Shown piece by piece: positions 25,825 to 36,337 of a stretch of 36,482 nucleotides of DNA. This DNA is from Porticoccus sp. (GTDB lineage Bacteria > Pseudomonadota > Gammaproteobacteria > Pseudomonadales > Porticoccaceae). A model generated the notes under the pieces. It was not told where the DNA came from. It was given only the letters and a program-made list of their open reading frames with translations, and ran no database searches. How positions within the stretch are numbered: the first letter of the stretch is position 1; each line of letters opens with the position of its first letter. The DNA is taken from contig JAGPWA010000132.1 of NCBI GenBank assembly GCA_018066715.1, positions 1 through 36,482 on the forward strand. Direction: 5' to 3'. The translations under genes and the position numbers were made by a program.

Positions 25825-27051
25825 ATGAAAAATCGCTTCATTATCAGAAATGCCCTGATTTACCTGTTTATGGTGGGTTTATTTTCATTGCCTGTCTCTG
25901 CTGAGTCGGTCACAGATCTTTATGAGACAGTGGTTCCAGTGTCTGGTCAGGGGGCGGGTGAACGCATGCGGGCCATGAGAGTTGGTTTGGGCAAGGTGTT
26001 GGTTAAAGTGACCGGAGACAGTCAAGTACTGTCCAATATCAATACCACAGAAGCCTTTTCTAATGCCAAGCGTTATGTGACTGAGTACGGGTACATCAGC
26101 TATCAAAACCCAGAGGTAGAAGAGTCATCCTCATCACCGGGTATCGGTATGAGCCTGAGTTTTGATGAAGCCTCTATTGATCGGTTGTTGAGACAAAATG
26201 AATTGCAGATATGGCCTTCAGATCGGCCTGGGTTGTTAGTGTGGTTGGTTATTGATGATCCAGCGAAGGGAAAAAGTTTTGTCTCTTCTGAAACTATGCC
26301 TAAGTCTTTGGCGGTTCTTAAGGCTCTGATGCGTGACCGTGGGGCGCCGATGATATCGCCACTGCTGGACTTACAGGATCGACAAATGTTATCCCCAGAG
26401 AGTGCCTGGAAGTTTAATCAGGTAGCGTTGGCGGCAGCGACAAAACGTTACAACACAGAATCCTGGTTGGCGTTGAGATTCTATCGAAGTTCTACGGGTC
26501 AGTGGCGAGGGGCTCGTTTGTTGAATCTTAATGGCGATGACAACCTTCGGAGTATCGAAGCGAATAGCCTACCTGGGTTGATGAGGAAGGTTGTGCCAGA
26601 GGCCATTGATAGTTTGGCGAGTCGTTATGCTTATATTCCAAAATCGATCAATGAAGAGCTGCTGATTCAAATTGAAAACATTAATGACTATAAAACTTTT
26701 AACCAGGCGACGACGTACTTTGCCTCGTTGGAGGTTGTGCATCGCCTGACCGTGGATTATGTGGATGCGGACCGGGTGGGGCTTCGGCTTTTTGTTGAGG
26801 GAGAGGTGCCGCTGTTATTGGATACTCTGAGTCGGGACCAACGTATGACGGAAATGGTCGATATAAGTACGCCTATGCCTACACCCGAAATTATTACTCC
26901 CTCGTCTGGGGTTGTTTCTTCTGAAGTGGCTTCGCCTTCTTCTGAAATAAACGAGCCGTCAGCTGAATCCAATCTATCGGTAACTAATGTACCGGTACCT
27001 AATACACCTTCCTCTATAAAGAGTTATCGCTTTCGCTGGGGAGGGCAATAG
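25825..27051 (+). CDS. DUF2066 exported protein
   Basis: 408 residues from ATG 25825, where a signal peptide starts (MKNRFIIRNALIYLFMVGLF, cleaved after VSA). ATG 25789 would add 12 residues before the signal. No good ribosome site precedes either start. The N-terminal conserved block (DLYETVVPVSGQGAGERMRA, GLGKVLVKVTGDSQVL) identifies DUF2066, periplasmic proteins of unknown function that precede hda in many gammaproteobacteria. The last ~60 residues are a low-complexity Pro/Ser/Thr/Glu-rich tail. Its TAG overlaps the GTG of hda by one base, so the two are translationally coupled. Confidence 0.88.
   Translation: MKNRFIIRNALIYLFMVGLFSLPVSAESVTDLYETVVPVSGQGAGERMRAMRVGLGKVLVKVTGDSQVLSNINTTEAFSNAKRYVTEYGYISYQNPEVEESSSSPGIGMSLSFDEASIDRLLRQNELQIWPSDRPGLLVWLVIDDPAKGKSFVSSETMPKSLAVLKALMRDRGAPMISPLLDLQDRQMLSPESAWKFNQVALAAATKRYNTESWLALRFYRSSTGQWRGARLLNLNGDDNLRSIEANSLPGLMRKVVPEAIDSLASRYAYIPKSINEELLIQIENINDYKTFNQATTYFASLEVVHRLTVDYVDADRVGLRLFVEGEVPLLLDTLSRDQRMTEMVDISTPMPTPEIITPSSGVVSSEVASPSSEINEPSAESNLSVTNVPVPNTPSSIKSYRFRWGGQ
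27038..27044 (+). promoter_or_regulatory. Ribosome binding site for the GTG start of hda
   Basis: GGGGAGG lies 6 bases before GTG 27051 inside the end of the DUF2066 gene. This strong site supports the unusual GTG start and translational coupling. Confidence 0.75.
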
Positions 27052-27755
27052 TGCCCCGTCAACTCAGCCTGCGTATCAACCTCAATGACGATGCTACCTT
27101 TGAAAACTTTTTTCTTCTGGATCAAGACCACAAGCACCAGATAGTAGCGCTATTAAGCAGTCAGCTTATGTCCGGTGAAGAACCCTTTGTCTACCTTTGG
27201 GGGCCAAACGGTAGTGGTGTCTCGCACCTCTTGCAGGCGAGTTGTCACCGGGCGGCAGCCAATGACTTACAGGTACAGTATTTACCTCTGGCTGAACTGC
27301 TGGATTATCCACCACAGCAACTTCTAGAAAACCTGGAACATCTGCCATTGATTTGTCTTGATAATATTCAATTGGTCGCGGGGAACTCTGCTTGGGAGGA
27401 GGCCTTGTTTAGCCTGTATAACCGTGTCAGGCAGGCTAATGGCCGATTATTAGTAGGTGCTGACTGTGCGCCGCGAGAACTTCCTTTACAGTTGCCTGAT
27501 CTGCAATCCCGTTTGGGTTGGGGGCCTGTCTTTCAGCTACAGGCGTCCGATGATGAGGTTAAAACGTTGATTCTCCAGTTCAGAGCTTATCGCCGGGGTA
27601 TGGAGCTGGGTGATGATGTGGCTAGGTTTCTTATTAACAGAGCTGCACGGGATCTCAGTGGATTGATGGCCTGCCTTGATACATTAGAAGGGGCTTCGCT
27701 GGAGGCGAAACGTAAGCTCAGTATCCCGTTTGTTAAACAGGTGTTCGGCTGGTAG
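27051..27755 (+). CDS. hda: DnaA regulatory inactivator Hda
   Basis: 234 residues (E. coli 233), GTG start. AAA+ homologue of DnaA that, with the DNA-bound beta clamp, stimulates DnaA-ATP hydrolysis and prevents re-initiation of replication. A clamp-binding motif QLSLRI lies at residues 4-9. The Walker A region is degenerate (GPNGSGVSH, no Lys), as in other Hda proteins. The Walker B-like LICLDNIQ, sensor and arginine-finger region (SRLGWG) and C-terminal lid are present. Coupled to DUF2066, the same pairing as in Pseudomonas. Confidence 0.94.
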   Translation: MPRQLSLRINLNDDATFENFFLLDQDHKHQIVALLSSQLMSGEEPFVYLWGPNGSGVSHLLQASCHRAAANDLQVQYLPLAELLDYPPQQLLENLEHLPLICLDNIQLVAGNSAWEEALFSLYNRVRQANGRLLVGADCAPRELPLQLPDLQSRLGWGPVFQLQASDDEVKTLILQFRAYRRGMELGDDVARFLINRAARDLSGLMACLDTLEGASLEAKRKLSIPFVKQVFGW

Positions 27756-27775
27756 CTATCAGGTGTTGATGGTCT

Positions 27776-27877
27776 TTATTCGCAGATAGTTTTTATTTCT
27801 AGATAGTCTTCAAATCCATATTTACCTCACTCACGCCCATTACCAGACTGTTTGTAACCACCGAAAGGGAGGGGCGC
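27776..27877 (-). pseudogene. Remnant of an aldehyde dehydrogenase gene (C-terminal end)
   Basis: On the minus strand, directly after the TlpA-like gene, one frame reads PLPFGGYKQSGNGRE, then TGA (27827-27829), then GKYGFEDYLEIKTICE and TAA (27776-27778). LPFGGYKQSGNGREWG..GFEEYLE is the characteristic end of class I aldehyde dehydrogenases. The TGA stands exactly where Trp (TGG) is usual, so one base change disabled the frame. Nothing of the first ~450 codons is present. This is a vestige of a gene lost by deletion, distinct from the intact ExaC-type gene, whose end differs ([12 protein letters not shown]). Confidence 0.82.
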
Positions 27878-27881
27878 AGTT

Positions 27882-28373
27882 CTATTGGCTGGGGCTGGAA
27901 GGGTTGTCCATATCATCAGTTAGGCGGGTGACTATCTGCTCAAGGCCGCTAACGGTTTGTGGGCCAAGTAGCACTTTCTGAAACTGACCTCGTTGGTCAA
28001 TCACTAATGTTTCCGGGAGTGCTCCGCTGGGCATTACGCCAAACTGTGAACGAGGATCTTCGGTTAATATTGAAAATTCAATACCCATCGCCTTGGCTTG
28101 TTGTGCCAATTGATCCCCTTGGATGCCATCAAAGTTAACGGCCAGAACATGAACCTTGTCCCCCAATATTTTTTGAAACTCATTGAGTTCAGGCATTTCG
28201 GTACGACAGGGTTTACACCACTCTGCCCAGTAATTGATAAAAACTACTTTGCCCTGTAATTCCGAAAACCGTATTTCACCGCCATTAAGTAGCGGGTAGG
28301 CCGGTTCTCGATCAGCGCAGGCGCTCAGTAATAGGACAGAACAACCAAAAAGCAGGCTAGCTATTTTGGTCAT
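27882..28373 (-). CDS. TlpA-like thioredoxin-fold lipoprotein
   Basis: 163 residues from ATG 28373, chosen because GAGGGGAG precedes it and a lipoprotein signal (lipobox LSAC, Cys19) starts there. The frame extends to 28448 but would bury the signal. The thioredoxin-like domain carries the redox motif WAEWCKPCRTEMPE and a cis-Pro in ALPETLVID. Such periplasmic proteins reduce disulfides, often for cytochrome c or copper-protein maturation. The start overlaps the end of yihY by 17 bases, so it is coupled to it. The same TlpA-like/YihY pairing is known in Pseudomonas. Confidence 0.88.
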   Translation of the reverse strand: MTKIASLLFGCSVLLLSACADREPAYPLLNGGEIRFSELQGKVVFINYWAEWCKPCRTEMPELNEFQKILGDKVHVLAVNFDGIQGDQLAQQAKAMGIEFSILTEDPRSQFGVMPSGALPETLVIDQRGQFQKVLLGPQTVSGLEQIVTRLTDDMDNPSSPSQ

Positions 28374-29631
28374 TAAAGCTCCCCTCTTTGGTATGACGCT
28401 TCTCCTCAGAAAATAACTGAGCAATCGTCGGGGAGAATGTTTCTTCAAGTTGTTGGTTGGCGTTACTTAAAATGCCGGATAATTGGTTAAACCACGGATA
28501 CTTTCCTAATGCTTCGATGGACTTGGTGCCGGGCAAGATGGCGACACCTTGGCCGCTGAGGCTGGCGATATCGGTTAGCCGAAGCTGACTAGGGTCACGG
28601 GTTAGCACATAGTGCCCTGTTGCGGTCTCTGCCAATAGGTGGTTTTCCAGCAGCAGGTCACGCAGTCGCCGCCAGTGCTGTTCTTCGAGTCCGGTATTGA
28701 TGATATCTCGGTTTGAAAGAGAGTCACCGCACTGCTGCTTGCGCCAGCATTCCCAAAGAATAATCAGCACTGCGACTAGATCAGGGTACTCAAATCCTTG
28801 CCATGCAGTTTTGAATGTTTCCATGGCGCGAATCAGTTCGGCGCCGCCAAGTACGATGATCCACATCAGATAAACCCAGATCAGAAATATGGGAAAAACA
28901 GCAAAGGCACCGTACACAGAGGTATAACTGGAGTGGGCAATAAATGTCCCAAAGGCTATCTTTGCGAGTTCGAAGCAGATGGCTGTGACCAGCCCACCAA
29001 TCAAGGCATAGCGGGTAGACACTTTGCAATTGGGAACCGCAACAAATAGCAGGGTGAAGGCCGCCCAGGTGAAGACTAGCGGCAAAACTTTAAATATCAG
29101 AGCAGTGATACCGAGGACATCTACTTCATCCACCAGTAACTGAAAGGAGACTAGGTAGGTATGCATCATCAGGCCAATACCCAATAATAGTGGCCCAAGA
29201 CTTAGAATACCCCAGTAGAGCAAGAAGCTTGATAATCCGCGACGGCTACCCACGGTGCCCCATATATCGTTAAAGGTCTGCTCAATATTGGTCAGCATCA
29301 GATAGGCTGTGATCAGCAGGATAACCACACCCGCCACAGACAGTTTTCGGGCTTGGCTGGAAAATTCCGTGAGATACTGTTGTACTTCCGCTCCGCTTTG
29401 GGGGACGAAGTTACTGAAGATTAGCTCCTGGACCTGACTTTCCAACCCCTGAAAAGCGGGGATAAGGGAGAACATGGAGTACATCAATGTCATTAAGGGT
29501 ACGACAGCAAACAGACTCATGTAGGTAAGTGCTGCAGCACTTTGGCGGCAGCCATCACCGACAAAACGCCTTCCCAGGTGGCGAAAAAAATGTCCCGCCA
29601 TTTTTAATTGTTCTTTTGGTGTTAACGACAC
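28357..29631 (-). CDS. yihY: YihY family inner-membrane protein
   Basis: 424 residues. N-terminal membrane domain (~30-290) with about six helices typical of YihY/BrkB (once misnamed ribonuclease BN): QSAAALTYMSLFAVVPLMTL, LTNIEQTFNDIWG, YGAFAVFPIFLIWVYLMWII. A C-terminal cytoplasmic region (~295-424) resembles a winged-helix domain, as in the longer Pseudomonas proteins; E. coli YihY (290 aa) lacks it. Function unresolved; it has been proposed to act in envelope lipid transport. Divergent from the arsC-wrbA operon. Confidence 0.92.
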   Translation of the reverse strand: MSLTPKEQLKMAGHFFRHLGRRFVGDGCRQSAAALTYMSLFAVVPLMTLMYSMFSLIPAFQGLESQVQELIFSNFVPQSGAEVQQYLTEFSSQARKLSVAGVVILLITAYLMLTNIEQTFNDIWGTVGSRRGLSSFLLYWGILSLGPLLLGIGLMMHTYLVSFQLLVDEVDVLGITALIFKVLPLVFTWAAFTLLFVAVPNCKVSTRYALIGGLVTAICFELAKIAFGTFIAHSSYTSVYGAFAVFPIFLIWVYLMWIIVLGGAELIRAMETFKTAWQGFEYPDLVAVLIILWECWRKQQCGDSLSNRDIINTGLEEQHWRRLRDLLLENHLLAETATGHYVLTRDPSQLRLTDIASLSGQGVAILPGTKSIEALGKYPWFNQLSGILSNANQQLEETFSPTIAQLFSEEKRHTKEGSFNDQNS

Positions 29632-29725
29632 TTGGTCACCTCGTCTGGCCCCGATAGCTGGTTTACAGCTAGAATGCGTTTGTCTATATTTTTCACTATC
29701 ACTAAGGGTATTCTACACAAAGATT

Positions 29726-30659
<934 letters not shown>

Positions 30660-30660
<1 letters not shown>

Positions 30661-31034
30661 TGACAAAAATAATTCCTAATCTCGGTAAAAAATTACGTAT
30701 TGGGCGTCAGCTCACTTGGGGCAGCTTTATCCTGTTACTCGTCGTTTTGCTACTCAACTGCTTAGCGACGCAGATGCCTATTAGCTTAATGATCTTCACA
30801 TTTATACCATTGTTGATTCTTGTTCCAGGGCTCTACGCTGAGCGATATAAAACCATATCCATGCTGTGCTTTGTGACGTTGCTCTACTTTGTTGTGACAG
30901 TTTCTAATTTGTTTAAGGCCGACTCCAGCATGTTTGATGTAGCGGAAGTGGTGCTGCTGGTGATTCTATTTAATGCAGCGATGATGTTCAGTCGCTGGAA
31001 GCAATATTCTCTTTATCAGGATGATATGACATGA
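30660..31034 (+). CDS. DUF2069 inner-membrane protein
   Basis: 124 residues with four hydrophobic helices (~18-37, 40-58, 65-84, 92-110) and short loops. The helix GSFILLLVVLLLNCLATQMP and the YAERYKTISMLCFVTLLYF segment match DUF2069, small membrane proteins of unknown function next to wrbA in Pseudomonas. Overlaps wrbA by one base and sppA by four bases. Confidence 0.87.
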
Positions 31035-32899
31035 GTGAGAAACCTGGTCTGATTCGACGCTTTTTCCGGTTGATTGGTGGCTTTCTGAGTGCTGTTCGGG
31101 CTCTTATTAATATTGCTTTTTTGTTGCTATTAGTCGTGCTGGTGCTGAGCTTTATTCAGAATGATGTTCAGCCACTACCGGAACAGGCTGCATTGAGAGT
31201 CGCACCGGGTGGTTTTCTGGTAGAACAAAAAACCTATGTAGACCCGCTTACTCAGATTATGCAGCAGAGCAGGCCATCCGATGCTGAAACCCTGGTATCA
31301 GATCTGATTGAAGCCATTGATCGTGCGACTGACGATAGTCGAATCACCAGCTTAGTTCTTGAGCTGGATTACCTGGTTGGTGGTGGCATCAACAAACTGG
31401 AAGATATTGGTGGTGCATTGGCTCGCTTTAAGAAAAGCGGTAAGCCTATTATTGCTGTCGGTGATAACTACACCCAGGAGCAGTATTACCTGGCCAGTTA
31501 TGCCGATGAAATCCATCTCAATCCGATGGGTACAGTATTACTGACTGGTTATGGTAGCTATCCCAATTATTTTAAAGAGGCGCTCGATAAGCTGCATATT
31601 AACCTCCATATTTTCCGAGTTGGCACCTATAAGGATGCCATTGAGCCTTTTACCCGCAACGATATGTCCACCGCATCCCGAGAACACACCACGGAGTGGC
31701 TGAATGCGCTCTGGTCTGTTTATACCAGCAGGGTCGAAACCATGCGTGGCCTACCGACCGATGCAATCAATGATTATGTTAATAATCTGGGTCATAAGCT
31801 GGCCGGGCATGATGGTGATGCTTCGGCATTGACTGTTTCCACTGGTCTGGTGGACAAGCTATCAACGCGGCCTCAAATGCGGGCTCGACTTCAACAGTTA
31901 GCGGGTGTGAATGATGAGGGCGGCTATCTGCGTATTGACGTCGATCAGTATCTTCGTCACTTGCGTCGGGCTAAAGCCATACAGGTAGAACCTGAGTCGT
32001 CCAAGATTGGGCTTATTGTGGCTAAAGGTATGATTCTCGATGGTGAGCAGCAAGCGGGCACGGTCGGTGGTGATAGTTTGTCTGCACTGCTTAAGCAAGC
32101 TCGTGATGATGAACAGGTTGAAGCATTGGTGTTGCGAATTGATAGCCCTGGAGGCAGTGCTTTTGCTTCTGAAGTGATTCGTCAGGAAGTGGCTCTCACT
32201 AGACAATCAGGTATCCCTGTCATTGTTTCGATGGGTTCCGTGGCGGCATCGGGTGGTTACTGGATTGCCATGGGTGCCGATCAGGTGTGGGCCAGTCCCA
32301 CCACGATTACCGGTTCTATAGGCGTATTCGGCATAATTCCCACCTTTGAAGACAGCCTGACGGCTCTGGGTGTTCACAGTGATGGCGTTGGTACCACAAC
32401 AATGGCCGACTTCTTTCGGTTAGATCGACCTATGTCTCCACAGGCCGAACAAGTGATTCAGTTTGGTGTTAATCACGTTTATGGTCGTTTTCTATCATTG
32501 GTTGCCGAGGCTAGAAACAGTACGCCCAATGAAATTCATGACGTAGCACAGGGTCGAGTCTGGACCGGAGAAAAGGCATTAGCGCTGGGATTGGTGGATG
32601 AACTGGGCAATCTACAACAGGCCATTGCCGCCGCTGCTGAAGTGGCCGAGTTGGAAACCTATAAGGTTGAACTGATAGAGCCTCCGCTGGATTTCTCTGA
32701 GCAGTTGATGCAAGAGATTGCCAATGGTCAGGTGGGTACTTTGGTTTCTATCGTGTCTGACAAGATAGTGCCTGAGAAGTGGTTGCCCACCAGTTTGGTG
32801 ACGAGTTTTTATGGCCTGACAAGGAAGCTGGAGCTGCTGGTCAATTTCAATGATCCGCGAGGTCTGTATTTGAACTGTTTCGAGTGCATGGATCAGTAG
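31031..32899 (+). CDS. sppA: Signal peptide peptidase SppA, 67K type
   Basis: 622 residues with an N-terminal anchor helix (~26-43) and two tandem ClpP-like domains in the periplasm. It digests cleaved signal peptides in the inner membrane. The Ser-Lys dyad is split between the halves as in E. coli SppA: Lys201 in RVGTYKDAIEPF, and Ser407 in GSVAASGGYWIA. The ATGA overlap with DUF2069 indicates coupling. It ends at a bidirectional terminator shared with fdxA. Confidence 0.96.
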   Translation: MSEKPGLIRRFFRLIGGFLSAVRALINIAFLLLLVVLVLSFIQNDVQPLPEQAALRVAPGGFLVEQKTYVDPLTQIMQQSRPSDAETLVSDLIEAIDRATDDSRITSLVLELDYLVGGGINKLEDIGGALARFKKSGKPIIAVGDNYTQEQYYLASYADEIHLNPMGTVLLTGYGSYPNYFKEALDKLHINLHIFRVGTYKDAIEPFTRNDMSTASREHTTEWLNALWSVYTSRVETMRGLPTDAINDYVNNLGHKLAGHDGDASALTVSTGLVDKLSTRPQMRARLQQLAGVNDEGGYLRIDVDQYLRHLRRAKAIQVEPESSKIGLIVAKGMILDGEQQAGTVGGDSLSALLKQARDDEQVEALVLRIDSPGGSAFASEVIRQEVALTRQSGIPVIVSMGSVAASGGYWIAMGADQVWASPTTITGSIGVFGIIPTFEDSLTALGVHSDGVGTTTMADFFRLDRPMSPQAEQVIQFGVNHVYGRFLSLVAEARNSTPNEIHDVAQGRVWTGEKALALGLVDELGNLQQAIAAAAEVAELETYKVELIEPPLDFSEQLMQEIANGQVGTLVSIVSDKIVPEKWLPTSLVTSFYGLTRKLELLVNFNDPRGLYLNCFECMDQ

Positions 32900-32953
32900 T
32901 ACCCAGATATCAGGATCATTTATCAGGGCTAAGTATCTGGAATAGCAGGTACA

Positions 32954-32982
32954 AAAAAGGCGGCTTAAATAGCCGCCTTTTT
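32954..32982. terminator. Bidirectional rho-independent terminator (sppA / fdxA)
   Basis: A perfect 12-bp stem (32954-32965 AAAAAGGCGGCT against 32971-32982) with a 5-base loop, and A/T runs on both sides, so it works on both strands between the convergent sppA and fdxA. Confidence 0.95.
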
Positions 32983-33011
32983 AATGTCTGTGTCTGAGGT
33001 GTTAATACTCT

Positions 33012-33041
33012 AGGAGCTAATTCTTCAGGAGCTAGCGTTCC
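33012..33041. repeat. 15-bp tandem duplication across the fdxA stop
   Basis: AGGAGCTAATTCTTC (33012-33026) and AGGAGCTAGCGTTCC (33027-33041), with a further partial AGG copy following. The second copy contains the fdxA stop codon (33032-33034, minus strand). Confidence 0.65.
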
Positions 33042-33355
33042 AGGTATTGTAGCTTGTCTGTTACACCGTCCCACTTTTCCGCATCAGGCGAGGGCTCTTT
33101 TTTCTCAGTGATATTGGGCCACACTTCTGCCAATTCGGTATTCAGTTCCAAGTAGACTTGCTGATCTTCTGGTAGCTCGTCTTCCGAGAAAATGGCTTCG
33201 GCAGGACATTCTGGTTCACAGAGAGCACAGTCAATACACTCATCAGGGTGGATCACCAAGAAGTTAGGGCCTTCGTAAAAGCAATCAACAGGGCAAACTT
33301 CTACACAATCAGTGTATTTGCACTTGATGCAGTTTTCTCCGACGATGAAGGTCAT
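33032..33355 (-). CDS. fdxA: Seven-iron ferredoxin FdxA
   Basis: 107 residues, nearly the same as Azotobacter ferredoxin I (7Fe) as I recall it. [18 protein letters not shown] gives the [3Fe-4S]-type site and [12 protein letters not shown] the [4Fe-4S] site, then the family's C-terminal tail ([12 protein letters not shown] ... YLER). Cytoplasmic electron carrier. GGAGAA lies 7 bases before the ATG. Adjacent to mutS as in Pseudomonas. Confidence 0.97.
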   Translation of the reverse strand: MTFIVGENCIKCKYTDCVEVCPVDCFYEGPNFLVIHPDECIDCALCEPECPAEAIFSEDELPEDQQVYLELNTELAEVWPNITEKKEPSPDAEKWDGVTDKLQYLER

Positions 33356-33412
33356 CTGGTGTTCTCCGTAAGGCTGGGGTTCTAACAGCGGCGCATTATA
33401 CAGAAATCAATT

Positions 33413-33438
33413 CCCGAATTTAAACCCCGAATTCAAAC
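33413..33438. repeat. 13-bp tandem duplication after mutS
   Basis: CCCGAATTTAAAC (33413-33425) and CCCGAATTCAAAC (33426-33438), one mismatch, in the spacer between the mutS stop and the fdxA start. Confidence 0.75.
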
Positions 33439-33473
33439 TATAGTGTACTAAATTGCTCGGTTTTTGCGCTCAA

Positions 33474-36062
33474 TCAAGTTTTATCACTGATTTTTTTCAG
33501 AACATAGAGCTTTTCTAGCGCTTCTCGGGGGCTTAATTCATCTGGGTTCACAGCCGAGACTGCATCGAGTAGGGCAGAGGCAATAGGGTCAGAAAATAGC
33601 TCGCTTTGAATAGGCTGTGATGCCTCGGTAGTATTGGGTTTGACCGTGGGATGCGCCCCTGCTTCAAGGTTAGCTAGCTCCTGGCGCGCCAGAGTAATGA
33701 CTTCTGGTGGTATACCGGCCAGTTTAGCCACTTGAATACCATAGCTTTGGCTGGCGGGCCCTTCCTGAATTGAGTGCAGGAATACAAGGTCATCATTGTA
33801 TTCCGTGGCATCTAGGTGAACATTTGCGACGCCAACGGTTTTGTCCGGCAGGCTGGTCAATTCAAAATAGTGCGTGGCGAACAGTGTGAACGCCTTTACT
33901 TTTTCGGCCAGCTGCACGGCACAGGCCCAAGCCAGTGACAAGCCGTCAAAGGTGCTGGTGCCACGGCCCACTTCATCCATTAACACCAGACTTCGCTCTG
34001 TGGCATTGTGAAGAATATTGGCAGTTTCGGTCATTTCCACCATAAAAGTAGAGCGGCCACCGGCTAGATCATCGGATGAGCCGATACGGGTAAAGATACG
34101 ATCTACCAGCCCCATACTGGCACTTTGTGCGGGCACGCAACTACCAATATGGGCCAGTAATACAATGAGGGCGGCTTGCCGCATATAGGTGGATTTACCA
34201 CCCATGTTAGGGCCGGTTATCACCAGCATTCGGCGCTCATCGTTCAATATTAGGTCGTTGGCCACAAAGGGGCTGTCGAGAACCTGTTCTACGACTGGGT
34301 GGCGCCCACCGATGACATTCATACCCGGTTGCTCAATAAGTGTGGGTGCGGTCAGGTTTAAGGTGTCGGCACGTTCTGCCAGGTTTACCAGCACATCCAG
34401 TTCAGAGATAGCCCCAGCGCAGTCTTGCAAAGGTAGCAGCTGTTCATTAAGGATTTCGACCAAGGCTTGATAGAGGGCTTTCTCTCGTGTCAGTGCACGG
34501 CTTTTAGCGCTCAGGGCTTTATCTTCAAATTCTTTTAGTTCTGGTGTGATAAACCGTTCGGCATTTTTCAGGGTTTGGCGACGAATATAGTCAGCCGGGG
34601 CCTGGTCAGATTGAGCGCGTGAAATTTCGATGTAATAGCCATGAACTCGGTTATAGCCAACTTTGAGCGTGGTAATCCCGGTGCGCTTTTTTTCTCGTGT
34701 TTCTAGGTCAATTAAATACTGTCCGGCATTGGTGCTGATATTACGCAGCTCATCCAGTTCACTGTCATATCCTTCAGCAATCACACCACCATCACGAATA
34801 ACCACCGGTGGGTTGTCGGTGACTGCGCGAGTTAATAGGTCAACTGTTTCCGGAAACTCTGAGGCCTGGGTCAACAGTTGTTGAAGGCGTTCGGATTCCG
34901 AGGCAGACAGTTCAGATTGAATGGCAGGTAATGTGGTGAGGGATTGATTCAGCCGGGTCAAATCTCTGGGGCGTGCCGAGCGCAGTGCCACCCGGCCCAA
35001 AATACGCTCCATATCACCGATATTTTTTAGCTGTTCTACTAGGGCTTCATAGTGGTAGTCCTTTCGTAGTTCAGCTAGAGCCAGCTGTCGTCCCTGTAAT
35101 ACAGGAAGGTTACGTAGTGGCCGATTAAGCCAGCGACATAATAGCCTGCCACCCATAGCTGTTGAGGTGTTATCCAGCACGGACAGTAGTGTGTTTTCAG
35201 TACCGCCATTAAGGTTGGTGTCCAATTCCAGATTACGCCGAGTGGCCGCATCCAGAATCACGCTGTCATCGCGGTTTTCATGGCTGATGGTACGAATGTG
35301 GGGAAGGGCAGTGCGTTGGGTTTCGCGTGCATATTGCAATAGGCAGCCAGCAGCAGCGAGGGCCAGTGGTAAATGATCACAGCCAAACCCCATCAGGTCT
35401 TTGGTGCCGAATTGGTCGGTCAGTTGTCGGCGTGCAGTGTCCTGTTCAAACTCCCAGGGTTGTCGTTGGCGGACGCCTTTACACTGTTGAAGCAGTTCCG
35501 GGTAGGGAAAGCCATCATCCACCAATAACTCAGCGGGGTTTAGCCGCTGTAGTTCGCTCTGTAAGCTTTCGGTATCAGAAACTTCTAGTACTAAAAATCG
35601 CCCACTACCAATATCTAGCGTGGCAATACCAAATTGATCTTTGTGGTGAGCCACCGCAGCAAGCAGGTTATCCCGTCGTTCATCTAGCAGCGCTTCATCA
35701 CTGATTGTACCTGGTGTCATCACCCTAACTACCTGGCGTTCCACCGGCCCTTTGCTGGTGGCTGGGTCACCGATCTGTTCGCAAATGGCGACAGACTCTC
35801 CTTGCTTGACCAACTTGGCTAGATAGCCCTCGGCAGCATGATAGGGAATGCCTGCCATCGGGATAGGATTTCCTCCAGACTTACCACGAGCGGTGAGCGT
35901 CACATCCATCAGTTGGGAGGCTTTCTTGGCATCGTCGTAGAACAGCTCGTAGAAGTCACCCATCCGATAGAACACCAGTTCATTGGGGTGTTCGGCCTTA
36001 ATGCGCAAATACTGCTGCATCATTGGGGTGTGATGCTCCAAAGAGGTTTCAGCTACGGTCAT
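33474..36062 (-). CDS. mutS: DNA mismatch repair protein MutS
   Basis: 862 residues from ATG 36062, which matches the E. coli start (about ten residues before HTPMMQQYL). The frame continues to ATG 36113 (17 more residues); neither has a clear ribosome site. Binds mismatches and recruits MutL. Mismatch-wedge Phe and Glu in [14 protein letters not shown], connector and lever domains, clamp, Walker [14 protein letters not shown], Walker [17 protein letters not shown], the ATHYFEL switch, and the C-terminal tetramerisation helix. IQSELF, about 45 residues from the end, resembles the beta-clamp binding motif. Confidence 0.97.
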   Translation of the reverse strand: MTVAETSLEHHTPMMQQYLRIKAEHPNELVFYRMGDFYELFYDDAKKASQLMDVTLTARGKSGGNPIPMAGIPYHAAEGYLAKLVKQGESVAICEQIGDPATSKGPVERQVVRVMTPGTISDEALLDERRDNLLAAVAHHKDQFGIATLDIGSGRFLVLEVSDTESLQSELQRLNPAELLVDDGFPYPELLQQCKGVRQRQPWEFEQDTARRQLTDQFGTKDLMGFGCDHLPLALAAAGCLLQYARETQRTALPHIRTISHENRDDSVILDAATRRNLELDTNLNGGTENTLLSVLDNTSTAMGGRLLCRWLNRPLRNLPVLQGRQLALAELRKDYHYEALVEQLKNIGDMERILGRVALRSARPRDLTRLNQSLTTLPAIQSELSASESERLQQLLTQASEFPETVDLLTRAVTDNPPVVIRDGGVIAEGYDSELDELRNISTNAGQYLIDLETREKKRTGITTLKVGYNRVHGYYIEISRAQSDQAPADYIRRQTLKNAERFITPELKEFEDKALSAKSRALTREKALYQALVEILNEQLLPLQDCAGAISELDVLVNLAERADTLNLTAPTLIEQPGMNVIGGRHPVVEQVLDSPFVANDLILNDERRMLVITGPNMGGKSTYMRQAALIVLLAHIGSCVPAQSASMGLVDRIFTRIGSSDDLAGGRSTFMVEMTETANILHNATERSLVLMDEVGRGTSTFDGLSLAWACAVQLAEKVKAFTLFATHYFELTSLPDKTVGVANVHLDATEYNDDLVFLHSIQEGPASQSYGIQVAKLAGIPPEVITLARQELANLEAGAHPTVKPNTTEASQPIQSELFSDPIASALLDAVSAVNPDELSPREALEKLYVLKKISDKT

Positions 36063-36132
36063 AATCGAATGGTGGCTTGTGTGTGAGAAGACCATGGATT
36101 CTACGTGATTCATGGAGATGAAAAAACTGTTG

Positions 36133-36154
36133 AGTAACTCTGCGAGAAGTTACT
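36133..36154. other. Short inverted repeat upstream of mutS
   Basis: AGTAACT (36133-36139) and AGTTACT (36148-36154), perfect 7-base arms with an 8-base spacer, 70 bases before the preferred mutS start. Possible operator or mRNA hairpin; no matching regulator is known to me. Confidence 0.3.
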
Positions 36155-36337
36155 TAAAAAATATTTACTCCCTACCTCGTTTTTAGACAAATCTGGGCCT
36201 GTGTCGAGGCCATTACAGCCTCCCGTTCAATTTTTACTGACTTGCTTTAAATCTATAACAAAGCTATTAATTGTGTTCTACGACTGGACTTTAAGAATTA
36301 AAGTACCTGTTTTTTCTGGAGTGAGTGATACGTTTTG

